Assembly (NCBI GenBank): GCA_949300515.1
Contig: CASGEP010000015.1
Span: 18,014 to 82,013, forward strand
DNA length: 64,000 bases
Source: an uncultured bacterium
GTDB taxonomy: Bacteria > Cyanobacteriota > Vampirovibrionia > Gastranaerophilales > Gastranaerophilaceae
Direction of reading: 5' to 3'
This document shows, one piece after another, positions 1 through 9,526 of this stretch. Below the pieces are notes generated by a model that saw only the letters and a program-made list of their open reading frames with translations, was not told the origin of the DNA and made no database searches. The number at the start of each line of letters is the position of its first letter. Positions within the stretch are counted from its first letter, which is position 1. A program made the position numbers and the translations under genes.

Positions 1-1
1 T

Positions 2-298
2 GAATTATCGAACGATGTGTTAAAAAATATCATTAACGAGGTATTGGGCGAACTTTCAAATACTGATGAAAAAATCACAATAAAAGTTGCGCCGGACGAT
101 GTGGACTTTGCGCGAGCATCGCTGCCCGAGATAATACAAACCAACAAGCTGGAGGCAAAAGTCGCAATAGTATCTGATGATTCAATAGAAAAGGGAAGCT
201 GTATGATTGTATCAAGTAATGGTGTGGTTGATGCAAACTTCTCGACCCAGCTTCAGATAATTCAAAATGCCTTTGGAATATATAACGGAGGGCAATAA
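2..298 (+). CDS. fliH: FliH-like flagellar export protein, C-terminal part
   Basis: The reading frame is open from base 2, so the gene enters from outside the window and only about 98 C-terminal residues are visible. They resemble the C-terminal domain of FliH/SctL stator proteins, which bind the FliI ATPase of the flagellar type III export apparatus. The end has the family pattern of a G-C turn followed by V-D-A-x-x-x-T-Q-L. A GTG at position 17 is an internal codon, not the start. flhA begins 12 bases downstream, which supports a flagellar export operon. The assignment rests on weak motif similarity plus context. Confidence 0.7.
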   Translation, partial: ELSNDVLKNIINEVLGELSNTDEKITIKVAPDDVDFARASLPEIIQTNKLEAKVAIVSDDSIEKGSCMIVSSNGVVDANFSTQLQIIQNAFGIYNGGQ

Positions 299-309
299 TA
301 ACCTAAAGG

Positions 310-2400
310 ATGGCACAGCAAAACGCACAATCAAACCCTATAAGTGAAATTTTTCTTGCAATATTTGTAATCGTTTTGATTTTGATATTGCTCATTGAAA
401 TGCCAAACTGGGTTATAAACTTTTCAATAAGTTTAAACATTACTCTTGGCATTGTGTTGTTAATGATTTCACTGTATGTACAAAAACCCCTTGAGCTTGC
501 GGCGTTTCCATCTATTATTCTTATTGGCACAATGTTTCGCCTTGTACTCTCAATTGCCTCTACCCGTCTTATTCTGGCTAAGGGCGATGCGGGAGAGGTA
601 ATCCATGCTTTCGGCTCTTTTGTCACGGGCGGCAATATGATAGTCGGCGGCGTAATATTTTTGATTATTACCGTTGTTCAGTTTATGGTTATTACAAAAG
701 GTGCCGAGCGTATTGCAGAGGTTTCGGCACGTTTTGCACTTGATGCTATGCCGGGTAAACAAATGACAATTGACGCCGATTTTAACGCGGGGTTAATATC
801 ACCTGAGGAAGCGGTTAAACGGCGTGAAGATTTGCAAAGAGAATCATCCCTTTTCGGTTCAATGGACGGTGCTATGAAATTCGTAAAAGGGGATACTATT
901 GCAGGTATTATAATTGTTGTTATAAACATTGTCGGCGGCTTGATTATAGGTATTGTGATGAACGGAATGCCTGCTGCTGACGCTGTTTCAAAGTATACAA
1001 TACTTACAATCGGTGACGGTTTGGCTTCTCAGGTTCCTTCTCTTTTGATGTCAATATCGGCAGGTATAGTTATGACGCGCTCAACCGCAACGGGCTCGTC
1101 TTTGGGTATTGACCTTGCAAACCAAATTTTGGCAAAACCCCAAAGCTTGTTTTTTGCATGCGGCTTTTTGCTTTTAATTGCAATAACGGGTCCTATAACA
1201 GGCTTGCCTTGGTTGCCGTTTTTAATGTTTACAATAATTATCGCTCTTGCAGGTTTTTCTGTTCTTGTAAATGCTGATGTTCAGGCTCAGTTGGGACAGT
1301 TGGACGCGGTAAAACAAAATATGCAAGACCTTGTTAACCCAAACAAAATGTATGAACGTTTAGGGGTTGATGTTCTTAGTTTGCAAGTAGGCTCGGGGCT
1401 TTTGATTATCGCTGACCCCGATCAGGACGGACAGCTGCTTGCAAAAATTGCCGCGCTGAGGCAGAGAGTAACGGACGAGCTTGGCTATATTATTCCAAAC
1501 ATAAGAATTATGGACTCGTCAGCCATTGCCGATAACGAGTATTTAATTGCCATTCGCTCAAATACAGTTGCAACGGGCATGGTGTATCCGGGTAAATATA
1601 TGGTAATTGCTGACCAGTGGGAGGCGCTGGGTAAAAAATTGCCCGAAAATGCCATTGTAAGCGTTGATCCGACCTATCAATCGCAGGCATACTGGCTTGA
1701 TCCACAGTATATTGACAAAAAAGACAAAATAACGGCTGTTGACTCGGTCGATGTAATTGTTACGCACCTGCAGGAATGTGTGCGCAAGTACGTAGATGAA
1801 GTTATGACAAAAACTGACGTCTTAAAACTTATGGAGCTTGTAAAATCGCAAGACCCGACACTTGTTAACGACCTTGTACCTACTATCATCTCAACGAGCG
1901 ATTTGAGGAAAATTTTTGTTAATCTCATTCGCGAAAAAGTTTCGATTAAAGACATTATCTTTATTTTTGAAAGACTCTGTGACTACGCGAGATTTTCAAA
2001 AGAACCCGATATCCTATCAGAGCGCTTGCGTGCGGCTCTGGGGCGCCAGATTTGCCTTGCGCACTGCAATAAAGAAAAAGTCTTATACGCCCTTACGCTG
2101 TCGAGCGAATGGGAAAAAACGCTTGATGACAGCTGTCAGAGAACAGAGCTTGGCACAATGTTTTTACTCAACCCCATGCAGGTGCAGGAGCTTATTGAAT
2201 CGACCGCAAATACCCTTATGCGCGCTCATCAGGCAGTGGGCACCCAGCCTGTAATTCTCTGTTCGCCAAGGATAAGACTTCCGCTGTATCAAATGCTGGA
2301 GCGCCATATCCCGACAATTGTCGTTATATCATACTCTGAACTTATAACGGATATAAGGGTCGAAGCTATCGACACAATAGGTGAAAGTTCATACGCTTAG
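310..2400 (+). CDS. flhA: Flagellar biosynthesis protein FlhA
   Basis: FlhA forms the export gate of the flagellar type III secretion system. The 696 residues match the usual length of about 690. The N-terminal half (roughly residues 10-320) holds about eight hydrophobic segments. The conserved cytoplasmic FHIPEP loop is seen as a region with RFALDAMPGKQMTID near residue 150. The C-terminal half is soluble, as expected for the cargo- and chaperone-binding domain. The start ATG sits just after an AAAGG stretch. The gene follows fliH and overlaps the 3' end of rnhB on the other strand by 12 bases. Confidence 0.96.
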   Translation: MAQQNAQSNPISEIFLAIFVIVLILILLIEMPNWVINFSISLNITLGIVLLMISLYVQKPLELAAFPSIILIGTMFRLVLSIASTRLILAKGDAGEVIHAFGSFVTGGNMIVGGVIFLIITVVQFMVITKGAERIAEVSARFALDAMPGKQMTIDADFNAGLISPEEAVKRREDLQRESSLFGSMDGAMKFVKGDTIAGIIIVVINIVGGLIIGIVMNGMPAADAVSKYTILTIGDGLASQVPSLLMSISAGIVMTRSTATGSSLGIDLANQILAKPQSLFFACGFLLLIAITGPITGLPWLPFLMFTIIIALAGFSVLVNADVQAQLGQLDAVKQNMQDLVNPNKMYERLGVDVLSLQVGSGLLIIADPDQDGQLLAKIAALRQRVTDELGYIIPNIRIMDSSAIADNEYLIAIRSNTVATGMVYPGKYMVIADQWEALGKKLPENAIVSVDPTYQSQAYWLDPQYIDKKDKITAVDSVDVIVTHLQECVRKYVDEVMTKTDVLKLMELVKSQDPTLVNDLVPTIISTSDLRKIFVNLIREKVSIKDIIFIFERLCDYARFSKEPDILSERLRAALGRQICLAHCNKEKVLYALTLSSEWEKTLDDSCQRTELGTMFLLNPMQVQELIESTANTLMRAHQAVGTQPVILCSPRIRLPLYQMLERHIPTIVVISYSELITDIRVEAIDTIGESSYA

Positions 2401-3063
2401 GATGTTTTTTAAAAAACTTCTTCTGTGATATTTTGTGACACCGAATTTTTTAATGGCTTCAATATGTCCTTTTGTCAGATACCCTTTGTTTTTTGTCCAA
2501 AGGTATTGAGGATATTCAAGCGATATTTTTTTCATAAAATTATCCCGTTCAACTTTTGCTAAAATGCTTGCGGCGGCAATTGAAGCGGATTTTGAGTCGC
2601 CTTTTACAATTGCCTTTTGTGCAATTTTTAAATCCTTCACCGTTTTGTTGCCATCGACAAGCAAAACCGGGGACTGCGGGGAAATTTTTTCTAGAACTTC
2701 AAGCGCCGCAAGCTTCATTGCCATAAGCGACGAGTTTAAAATATTAATTTTTTCAATTGTTTCAACATCAACGGATTTTATTGAATAAATACAGTTTGCG
2801 CGGATTATATTAAAAAGTTCCCCGCGGGTCTTTTCGTTGAGTTTTTTAGAGTCGTTTAATTTTAAAAGTTCTTTTTGCACGTCACTTTCCAAAAAACATA
2901 CACACGCCGCCCAGACTCCGCCCGCGGCAGGGCCCCTGCCCGCTTCATCAGTACCTAAGATATGGCTGTATGACTGAATTTCAAGCCCGAGAGGGGTCGT
3001 TTTTGTTTCTTTAAAACTTTCGTCAAAGTCAAACAGAGGGTTTTTCAAGAGTAATTTTTCCAA
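2389..3063 (-). CDS. rnhB: Ribonuclease HII
   Basis: RNase HII removes ribonucleotides and RNA primers from RNA-DNA hybrids. The 224 residues carry the family motif GTDEAGRGPAAG (residues 37-48, with catalytic D39 and E40), the DSKKL motif, and LVDGN with the third acidic residue. The start codon is TTG, preceded by a good GGAAGGAAG ribosome site; there is no ATG upstream of the active site. The start overlaps the end of rbgA by 35 bases, so the two genes are translationally close and co-transcribed. The 3' end overlaps flhA convergently. Confidence 0.95.
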   Translation of the reverse strand: MEKLLLKNPLFDFDESFKETKTTPLGLEIQSYSHILGTDEAGRGPAAGGVWAACVCFLESDVQKELLKLNDSKKLNEKTRGELFNIIRANCIYSIKSVDVETIEKINILNSSLMAMKLAALEVLEKISPQSPVLLVDGNKTVKDLKIAQKAIVKGDSKSASIAAASILAKVERDNFMKKISLEYPQYLWTKNKGYLTKGHIEAIKKFGVTKYHRRSFLKNILSV

Positions 3064-3871
3064 TTCTTCCTTCCCTAAAGTCGCTCAATATAAATTGGCT
3101 TGCGCGCACTGTATCAGGCTGCGCACCTTTTACTATCCAGTTTCTTGCCCGTGCTATGTTTTCTGTTGTGATTTCATTTTCTATTTTGTAATATTGCCGC
3201 AAAAGTCCTTCGTATCCTGCTCCTTGGATTAATTTTAAAAGCTCTGAGGCTACAAATTCGCTGTCATAGGCATTTTCGCTTATTGAGTTAACGCAGGCAA
3301 GTTTTATTGCTCTGCTCTGGTCGTCCTGTCTTGTCGGGATAATCCCCGGAGTATCGAGCAGCTCAACCTTACTGTTAATTCTCACCCACTGCTGCTGGCG
3401 TGTGACACCTGCTTTTGCGCCGGTTTTTGTTTTGCCTTTTCTGATTAGCCGATTTATCGTGCTTGATTTACCGACATTTGGCATGCCGATAACCATAGTG
3501 CGCGCAGCACGCGGGAGAAGCCCTTTTTTTAAAAGTTCAAGCATAATGGGGTTTGAGATTTCAACGATTTTATCAATAATTGTATTTATATCTTTTTGAT
3601 TGTTTAAGTCGGTTATTATTACGGGCGCGCAGCTTTCTTCTTCGATTTTTTGCGCCCAGAGCTTATTGTAATCAGGGTCGGATAAATCCGCCTTATTTAA
3701 AAGTATAAGGCGGGATTTGTTCCCGATTAAATTTTGCACATTCTCATATGAGCTTGAGCGGGGAATTCTTGCATCAAGTACCTCAAGCACAACATCAACA
3801 AGGTTTAATTTTTCTTTTAAATCCCGCTGCGCTTTTGCGATGTGTCCGGGAAACCAATGGATATGGCTCAT
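3029..3871 (-). CDS. rbgA: Ribosome biogenesis GTPase RbgA/YlqF
   Basis: A circularly permuted GTPase that helps late assembly of the 50S subunit. The order of motifs is the permuted one: NKAD (G4) near residue 59, then GMPNVGKSS (G1) near residue 130, then DTPG (G3) near residue 172. The N-terminus has the family signature HWFPGHMAKA in the form HWFPGHIAKA. Length 280 is typical. It lies downstream of rplS, from which a strong terminator separates it, and overlaps rnhB. The rplS-rbgA-rnhB order is a known arrangement in several phyla. Confidence 0.95.
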   Translation of the reverse strand: MSHIHWFPGHIAKAQRDLKEKLNLVDVVLEVLDARIPRSSSYENVQNLIGNKSRLILLNKADLSDPDYNKLWAQKIEEESCAPVIITDLNNQKDINTIIDKIVEISNPIMLELLKKGLLPRAARTMVIGMPNVGKSSTINRLIRKGKTKTGAKAGVTRQQQWVRINSKVELLDTPGIIPTRQDDQSRAIKLACVNSISENAYDSEFVASELLKLIQGAGYEGLLRQYYKIENEITTENIARARNWIVKGAQPDTVRASQFILSDFREGRIGKITLEKPSV

Positions 3872-3896
3872 AAAATGTCTTCTTTGATATTTATCC

Positions 3897-3928
3897 TAAA
3901 AACTATGTGCCAAAAAAATGGCACATAG
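3897..3928 (-). terminator. Rho-independent terminator after rplS
   Basis: A perfect 10-base inverted repeat (3903-3912 with 3919-3928) has a 6-base A loop. On the minus strand it is followed by a T run. It lies between the stop of rplS and the start of rbgA, so it should end or attenuate rplS transcription before rbgA. Confidence 0.85.
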
Positions 3929-3955
3929 AATTAAACTCTTGAAAAAACTAAAAGC

Positions 3956-4309
3956 TTATCTTTTATCCATTTTTTCACGGATACGTGTAGCTTTGCCGGA
4001 GCGTTCTCTCAGGTAATAAAGTTTGGAGCGTCTTACATGACCTTTTCTTAATACCTGAATTTTTTCAATTCTGGGTGAGAAAATAGCGAAAACTCTTTCT
4101 ACGCCGACACCTTGGAAAATTTTCCTTACGGTAATTGTTTTGTTTATACCTGAACCATGCTTTTTAATAACAGTGCCTTCAAAAGCCTGAATTCTTTCTT
4201 TGTTTCCTTCTATAATGCGTACGAAAACCTTTACGGTATCACCGGGGTTAGTCTCCGGCATTTCTCTTTGAGTATATTCTTTTTCCAGTTCTTGAATAAT
4301 AGGATTCAT
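3956..4309 (-). CDS. rplS: 50S ribosomal protein L19
   Basis: L19 sits at the interface of the ribosomal subunits. The 117 residues show the full family pattern: the beta-barrel start [20 protein letters not shown], the FEGTVI segment, and the C-terminal run GVERVF...[13 protein letters not shown] followed by a basic tail with KLYYLRER. The ATG is preceded by AAAGGTG at good spacing. A terminator follows immediately. Confidence 0.98.
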   Translation of the reverse strand: MNPIIQELEKEYTQREMPETNPGDTVKVFVRIIEGNKERIQAFEGTVIKKHGSGINKTITVRKIFQGVGVERVFAIFSPRIEKIQVLRKGHVRRSKLYYLRERSGKATRIREKMDKR

Positions 4310-4460
4310 TTTACACCTTTTCTGACTTATATTCTATGTACGAACGATAATAACCGAAACAAACTTAATATTCAAGCCTTTTTTGTGTATGCAGACTTTT
4401 TTGTAAATATTTGTAAAATTACTTTTTCCAAAACAATTTTTTAGAGCATAATTCAGATGT

Positions 4461-6056
4461 ATGAAAAGACATTTTGCCTGTGCGTTTTTGGTTATACTTT
4501 TGTGCTTTTGTTTTATTTTTTGCGAAAGAAAAAACAAAACGCCCCTGACATATAAAGTTTTGGATGTTGATAATCTGAGCAGAATCTGCATAGATTTGGA
4601 CTTTGATTTAAAATGTTCGGCGGATGAATATTTTTACCTCAAACATGTTTCACTGTATTTTGAGGGCGAAAAATCCCTTACAAAAGCTTCAAATGACTGT
4701 TTAAGAAAACTGTTGAAAGCTAAAGAGATAACTTTAATCGAGCCTTTATCCCCTTTTTTAAACACGGCAAAAATTGCCGTTGACGGAGTCGATGCCGCAT
4801 ATATTCTCTTAAAGGAAGGCTATGCAAGGGTGGAGGGTAAAAATATCCCTTCAAGTTACGTTTTTTGGGAAAGTGTTGTCAATCTTTCAAAAAACAGAGA
4901 AATTTTTAAACAAAAATATCAAAATAAACGCATATCCGAAAAAGAAACAGTGCAAAGCGCAGCGCCTGACTTCATAACAGGCTCCGTTGCGGCGTATTTT
5001 ATCGAACCTTATCTTTACTCCATGCCTTCAAAAAGGGCAAGAACAAACCTTGCAAAGAGTATAATTTATGGGATAAACAATGCAAAAAGCTCCGTTTATG
5101 CGGCACTCTACGGTATAGAGCAGCAGGAGGAGATTTTATCCGCCCTTACAAAAGCAAAAGAGCGCGGAGTAGATGTAAAAGTAGTCTGTGACGGCACAGA
5201 AGGGCAGAAAGACACCTACAGCGACACTTATAAATTAAGAAAATATTTAGGGGCAAAAAGCGACAACAGCCCGTTTTTTATGCACAATAAATTTTTTATT
5301 TTCGATAACCAAAAAGTACTTACGACAAGCGCAAATGTTTCATCTGCGGGCACCGGCGGGTACAATTCAAACACCGGTATTTTAATAAACTCTAAAACAG
5401 TTGCAAATGCGTACACAGAGGAGTTTAAACAGATGTATGAGGGACATTTTCACAAAGACAAGACAAAAGTCGAACTGGTTGATTTTAAGTTAGATGATAA
5501 TACGACGGTAAGCGTATATTTTCCTCCTGTTTCGGATATATTAAAACCGCTTTCGGATATCATAAAAAACTCGCGTAACGAAATTTTGGTAAGTGCTTTT
5601 TATTTAACGCACAGAGAAATAATAGCCGAGTTAATAAACGCCAAAAAACGCGGAGTCAGCGTATTTGTCACGCTCGATGCCCTCGGCGCTTATAAGTTTA
5701 AAGACAGAATTGAGCTTTTAAAACAGAGCGGAATAAAAGTAAAAACCGAAAACTGGGGCGGCAAAAACCACCAGAAAAATATTCTCTCGGACGGCTGCAC
5801 GCTTGTGAGCGGAAGCGCAAATTTTTCTAAAAATGCCGTCATAAAAAACGATGAAAATACTGTTATAATACATAATTGCGCCCTCGGAGCGGCATATAGA
5901 AAGTACTATTTTAAACTTTACAATTCAATAGATGATAAGTACCTTTTTAAATACCCGCCGGCAGAGAGTCTTGAGTCGGGTAATTCCTGTTATGATAAGC
6001 TTGACAACGATTTTGACGGCAAGATTGATAAGGACGATGAGAACTGCAAAAAATGA
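4461..6056 (+). CDS. Exported phospholipase D-like protein with two HKD motifs
   Basis: The 531-residue protein starts with a hydrophobic export signal that ends in F-I-F-C, possibly a non-canonical lipoprotein site. Residues about 30-150 resemble a degenerate staphylococcal-nuclease-like fold, including a LLKEGYARVE stretch. Two PLD active-site motifs follow: HNKFFIFD with an SANVS run, and HQKNILSD with SGSANFS. Members cleave phosphodiesters in lipids or nucleic acids; the substrate cannot be read from sequence. The last 25 residues hold a DNDFDGKIDKDDENC motif like a thrombospondin-type calcium loop. A CATAAT box ends 8 bases before the ATG and no ribosome site is seen. Confidence 0.85.
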   Translation: MKRHFACAFLVILLCFCFIFCERKNKTPLTYKVLDVDNLSRICIDLDFDLKCSADEYFYLKHVSLYFEGEKSLTKASNDCLRKLLKAKEITLIEPLSPFLNTAKIAVDGVDAAYILLKEGYARVEGKNIPSSYVFWESVVNLSKNREIFKQKYQNKRISEKETVQSAAPDFITGSVAAYFIEPYLYSMPSKRARTNLAKSIIYGINNAKSSVYAALYGIEQQEEILSALTKAKERGVDVKVVCDGTEGQKDTYSDTYKLRKYLGAKSDNSPFFMHNKFFIFDNQKVLTTSANVSSAGTGGYNSNTGILINSKTVANAYTEEFKQMYEGHFHKDKTKVELVDFKLDDNTTVSVYFPPVSDILKPLSDIIKNSRNEILVSAFYLTHREIIAELINAKKRGVSVFVTLDALGAYKFKDRIELLKQSGIKVKTENWGGKNHQKNILSDGCTLVSGSANFSKNAVIKNDENTVIIHNCALGAAYRKYYFKLYNSIDDKYLFKYPPAESLESGNSCYDKLDNDFDGKIDKDDENCKK

Positions 6057-6142
6057 TACAATTTTCTTTATAATTTGCACATCGGGGCTTTTTTGGTTAA
6101 AATGTTATAAAGATTACATTTTGGGATGAGAGTTATAAGTCA

Positions 6143-6247
6143 ATGGAATTTTTCAGAAGGCACAGAAAAATAATAATTTTGATACTAACTGTTGTTTTTG
6201 TTACCTGGATGGTTGGAGCAACTCTTTTAGTGTCACTTTTCAGTTAA
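6143..6247 (+). CDS. 34-residue single-pass membrane protein
   Basis: A short open frame starts with a basic stretch (MEFFRRHRK) followed by about 22 hydrophobic residues, a classic small inner-membrane protein shape. It ends 5 bases before the ATG of the M23 hydrolase, which lacks its own clear ribosome site, so translational coupling is plausible. The only upstream signal is a weak GGGATGAGAG about 11 bases before the start. No function is known to me. It could instead be a chance frame, but the charge-then-membrane pattern argues otherwise. Confidence 0.5.
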   Translation: MEFFRRHRKIIILILTVVFVTWMVGATLLVSLFS

Positions 6248-6252
6248 TAAAT

Positions 6253-7407
6253 ATGCACAATTTTTACAGGAAAATTTTATTTTTAAGCTTTGTTTTTGCA
6301 CTGTTTTTTAACTGTGCACAGAGTGTTTTTGCCCAGCAGAGCGATGCAAATAAAGCACAGCAGGTTGAGCAGAAGCGCGCTGTTGCAAAACAGCAGATTC
6401 ACAAACTTAAACTTCTTGAAAAAATAGAAACAAATAAACTCTACAAAAATCAGAGAAACTTGGAGAGAACGGAACAGAGTCTGAATGAAAGCAAACTCCA
6501 GTATCAAAATGCGCAAAACGAGCTTGAAAATCTTGAAATAAAACTGCAAAAGCTGACCTATAACTACAAGGCTCTGCAAAATGCCACAAATAAAAGAATT
6601 GTACAAATTTTTAAAACAAAAAGAAAAAACTATGTAGAGTTTTTGCTCTCCGCAAATGACGTAAACAACTTCCTTGACAGGCTGTATTTTGAAAATATTG
6701 TTATGAAGCAGGATAAGGACAACATTAAAAAAATGCAAAACCAAACAAGGAAGATAGTGGAAGTCAAACGCCAGATTGAAATGCAAAAGAGATATCTTGA
6801 AAGTTCGATTAAGTCAATAGACAGGGAACAAAAGAATATTCAAGATGCCATCAGCCAGAATGAAAAAATGATTTATAAACTGCAAACAGACCGCGCTACA
6901 TGGGAAAAGGCGGAAAGAGATCTTGCACGCCAGAGCCGTGAAATTGCGGAGATGATTAACAAGCAAACGGTAAAATCCGAGAAAAATCAACAGAAAATAA
7001 CGGTATCGGGCGGCTTTATCCGTCCCGTGGGCGGCTCTGTCACCTCTCCTTTCGGCTGGAGAGTGCACCCTATATTTAAAAGAAAAATTTATCACTCCGG
7101 TGTCGACCTTGGCATGCCGATGAATTCTCCCGTTAAAGCCGCAAACTCGGGAAAAGTTATTTTTGTGGGCTGGTACGGCGGATACGGTAAGGTTGTAATC
7201 ATTGACCACGGAAGGATAAACGGGGTGCCTACAACAACTCTGTATGCCCACCTTAACAGCTACAGAGTAAGTGTCGGCTCAACCGTCGTAAAAGGTCAGG
7301 TTATTGCAAATGTCGGAACAACCGGCTATTCAACGGGTCCGCACCTGCACTTTGAAGTCCGCCAAAACGGTAATCCTACTAATCCTTTTAATTTTATCCC
7401 GAGATAA
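6253..7407 (+). CDS. Murein hydrolase activator, EnvC/NlpD-like M23 family
   Basis: The 384 residues have a signal peptide (cleavage likely after VFA near residue 27), a long coiled coil (about 30-245) and an M23/LytM domain (about 255-384). The zinc ligands of active M23 peptidases are present: HSGVDLG (H and D) and the HLHFEV motif near the end. EnvC itself has lost such residues and only activates amidases, so this protein may be a real endopeptidase. The coiled coil and domain order match EnvC. It lies just upstream of the lptD-like gene on the same strand, an envelope biogenesis context. Confidence 0.88.
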   Translation: MHNFYRKILFLSFVFALFFNCAQSVFAQQSDANKAQQVEQKRAVAKQQIHKLKLLEKIETNKLYKNQRNLERTEQSLNESKLQYQNAQNELENLEIKLQKLTYNYKALQNATNKRIVQIFKTKRKNYVEFLLSANDVNNFLDRLYFENIVMKQDKDNIKKMQNQTRKIVEVKRQIEMQKRYLESSIKSIDREQKNIQDAISQNEKMIYKLQTDRATWEKAERDLARQSREIAEMINKQTVKSEKNQQKITVSGGFIRPVGGSVTSPFGWRVHPIFKRKIYHSGVDLGMPMNSPVKAANSGKVIFVGWYGGYGKVVIIDHGRINGVPTTTLYAHLNSYRVSVGSTVVKGQVIANVGTTGYSTGPHLHFEVRQNGNPTNPFNFIPR

Positions 7408-7489
7408 TAAGCATTTTACATGGTGTAATTTTTTCATGTTTGGGATAAAATACTTGTGATTAGTCTTGCTAAAGTGAGTTTACATTAAC

Positions 7490-9526
7490 GTGCAAAGTAC
7501 TAAAAGACTTATACTATCTACTTTTTTGTTGGTTGCATTTAATCTTAATTTTAATGCAGGGCATGCCTTTGAGGTTATATCCGCTCCGACGGTTGATCCC
7601 AACAAAGTCCGCGAAGAGGTTATCGAAAAGACCGACGTTAATTTCGGCGGAATAAAAGAAAAAGACCTCTACGAAGGACCCGGCGTTGAGGTGCCGAATT
7701 TGATTGATGTAATAAAAGACAAAGTTCAGGAAAGACAGGAAGCTAAAGAACAGCAGGAGCCTGAAGTAAAGGAAGAACAGCAGGAGCAGCAGGTAATTCA
7801 AGAGGAAGAAGCAATTACCCCTGATGAGGCTGCAGAAATTGATGCTGCGGGTTCAAACGGGCAAAAACAGGAACTTGGCACACAAAATTCAAAACAAAAC
7901 CTCACTCTTGATGCGGATGAAATGGAATATTTCGAGGACAGAAACGAAATAGAAGCCAGAGGACATGTAAAAATCGTTACATATCCCGAAAAAACAACTC
8001 TGAGCGCGGATAAGGCAATTTATAACAGAGATACAAATATAATCCGCCTTTTTGATAACGTAATTTTGGATAAAAACGGCTCGACCCTGAAGGGCGATTT
8101 TATGAGCATTAACCTCAACGAGGAAAATGTCCTTATGAATGAGCCTACGGGCGTTATGGGAATGATGACAATAAGAGCTCAGGAGGGCTATGCCTATGCA
8201 AATGAAATACAAATGCTTAACGGCGACACCGAGCTTGCAAAAAATGTAGATTTAACCCTTCAGTCAAAAGGTTTTGGCTACTATGATCAGGACATTATTC
8301 AAGATGAGCTTGTAACAATGGATTTGAGGAAAAAACGCAGCGAGCCTTTGAAAATAAAAACAAAAGAGATAATAATTGAGAGCAAAAGAGATCATGACAC
8401 GATAACTTTTAAAGATGCCGAAATTTATTATAAAAAGTTTAAAATAGCAACTGCCCACTCTGCGGAAATTTTGACCGACAAAAACCATGCCTTTATCGAA
8501 ACAAACTTGCCCGAAATAGGTATGATAAGAGATTTTGGTACGTACTTCGGCTGGGGTTATGCAGCTGAAATGCCATTTGGCGGCACTTTAAAACTTATGC
8601 CGGCGATTGTTTACGATTCGGGTCTCGGGATAGGCGGTATAGCAAGGTACAGATCAAAAAGGAACCTTCTTGAAGCAGCTTATGCGACCTCAAGCGAAAA
8701 TCTCATCGTAAGAGGTAAATATCAATTTAATGATAACTGGTACATAGACTACGGTCGTCACGCATATTTTGATGAATGGTTTTTCGGAAGAAGGCAGCCC
8801 GGGTATATGGCACAACTTGTCTATGATAAGTCATACAGGGTAAAAGACCTTGGTGCGGTGTATAAACAAAGGTTTTCGGGCGGCTATGTAACAGACTATG
8901 GCGTTAATGAAAGCGACAGCAGATTTGGTACTACGCGTTTTCGCTGGCAGGCTGAACTATCAAAAATACTTTTTGAAAAGAGAAACGACGAACAGGACAT
9001 GTACATAAGGACATACGCTTTTGCTCAGGCAGGCGCCACACTCTACGGTACGGGCGATGTCACGGGTGTTGTCAGGTTTGGTCCTTCTCTGCAAACGCGC
9101 GTTAAAAACTGGGGCTCAAGGATTTCCTATGGTATGGCAGGTGTCCATGGGGTCAGCCCTTTGATTTTTGACCAGTACATATACGGTAAACAATTTATCA
9201 CAATAGATGAAAACATAAGACTCGGCAAGTATCTGGCTCTTGGCTATCAGGGCACGATATCTATTTTAAGGGATAATCCCGATAAAGATTTGCTTACGGA
9301 AAATAAATTTTACGTAATTGCGGGTCCGGAGGATGTTAAAGTTGCATTTTCTTATGATACATACCGCGAAAGGGCGCTTTTTGATGTTTTATTTATGGTC
9401 GGAAAAGACAACTCTAAAATTAAATATGATAAGTTGACAATTAAAAATCCCGACAAAGCGGGAAAACAAACAAGCGCGTTTGAAAACCTTAAATACTACA
9501 GGGTAAAAGTTCCCGAGGATATTTAA
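7490..9526 (+). CDS. lptD: LPS assembly protein LptD-like (OstA)
   Basis: LptD is the outer-membrane barrel that inserts LPS. The 678 residues comprise a signal peptide (to HA near residue 26), a glutamine/glutamate-rich segment (about 78-110), an OstA/LptA-like N-terminal domain (about 127-330, beginning LTLDADEMEYFEDRNEIEARGHV) and a long C-terminal region of alternating aromatic strands typical of a barrel. It is shorter than proteobacterial LptD. The start is GTG, because a stop lies just upstream in frame and there is no earlier ATG. lptC and lptA sit at the other end of the window, so the system is complete but split. Confidence 0.82.
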   Translation: MQSTKRLILSTFLLVAFNLNFNAGHAFEVISAPTVDPNKVREEVIEKTDVNFGGIKEKDLYEGPGVEVPNLIDVIKDKVQERQEAKEQQEPEVKEEQQEQQVIQEEEAITPDEAAEIDAAGSNGQKQELGTQNSKQNLTLDADEMEYFEDRNEIEARGHVKIVTYPEKTTLSADKAIYNRDTNIIRLFDNVILDKNGSTLKGDFMSINLNEENVLMNEPTGVMGMMTIRAQEGYAYANEIQMLNGDTELAKNVDLTLQSKGFGYYDQDIIQDELVTMDLRKKRSEPLKIKTKEIIIESKRDHDTITFKDAEIYYKKFKIATAHSAEILTDKNHAFIETNLPEIGMIRDFGTYFGWGYAAEMPFGGTLKLMPAIVYDSGLGIGGIARYRSKRNLLEAAYATSSENLIVRGKYQFNDNWYIDYGRHAYFDEWFFGRRQPGYMAQLVYDKSYRVKDLGAVYKQRFSGGYVTDYGVNESDSRFGTTRFRWQAELSKILFEKRNDEQDMYIRTYAFAQAGATLYGTGDVTGVVRFGPSLQTRVKNWGSRISYGMAGVHGVSPLIFDQYIYGKQFITIDENIRLGKYLALGYQGTISILRDNPDKDLLTENKFYVIAGPEDVKVAFSYDTYRERALFDVLFMVGKDNSKIKYDKLTIKNPDKAGKQTSAFENLKYYRVKVPEDI

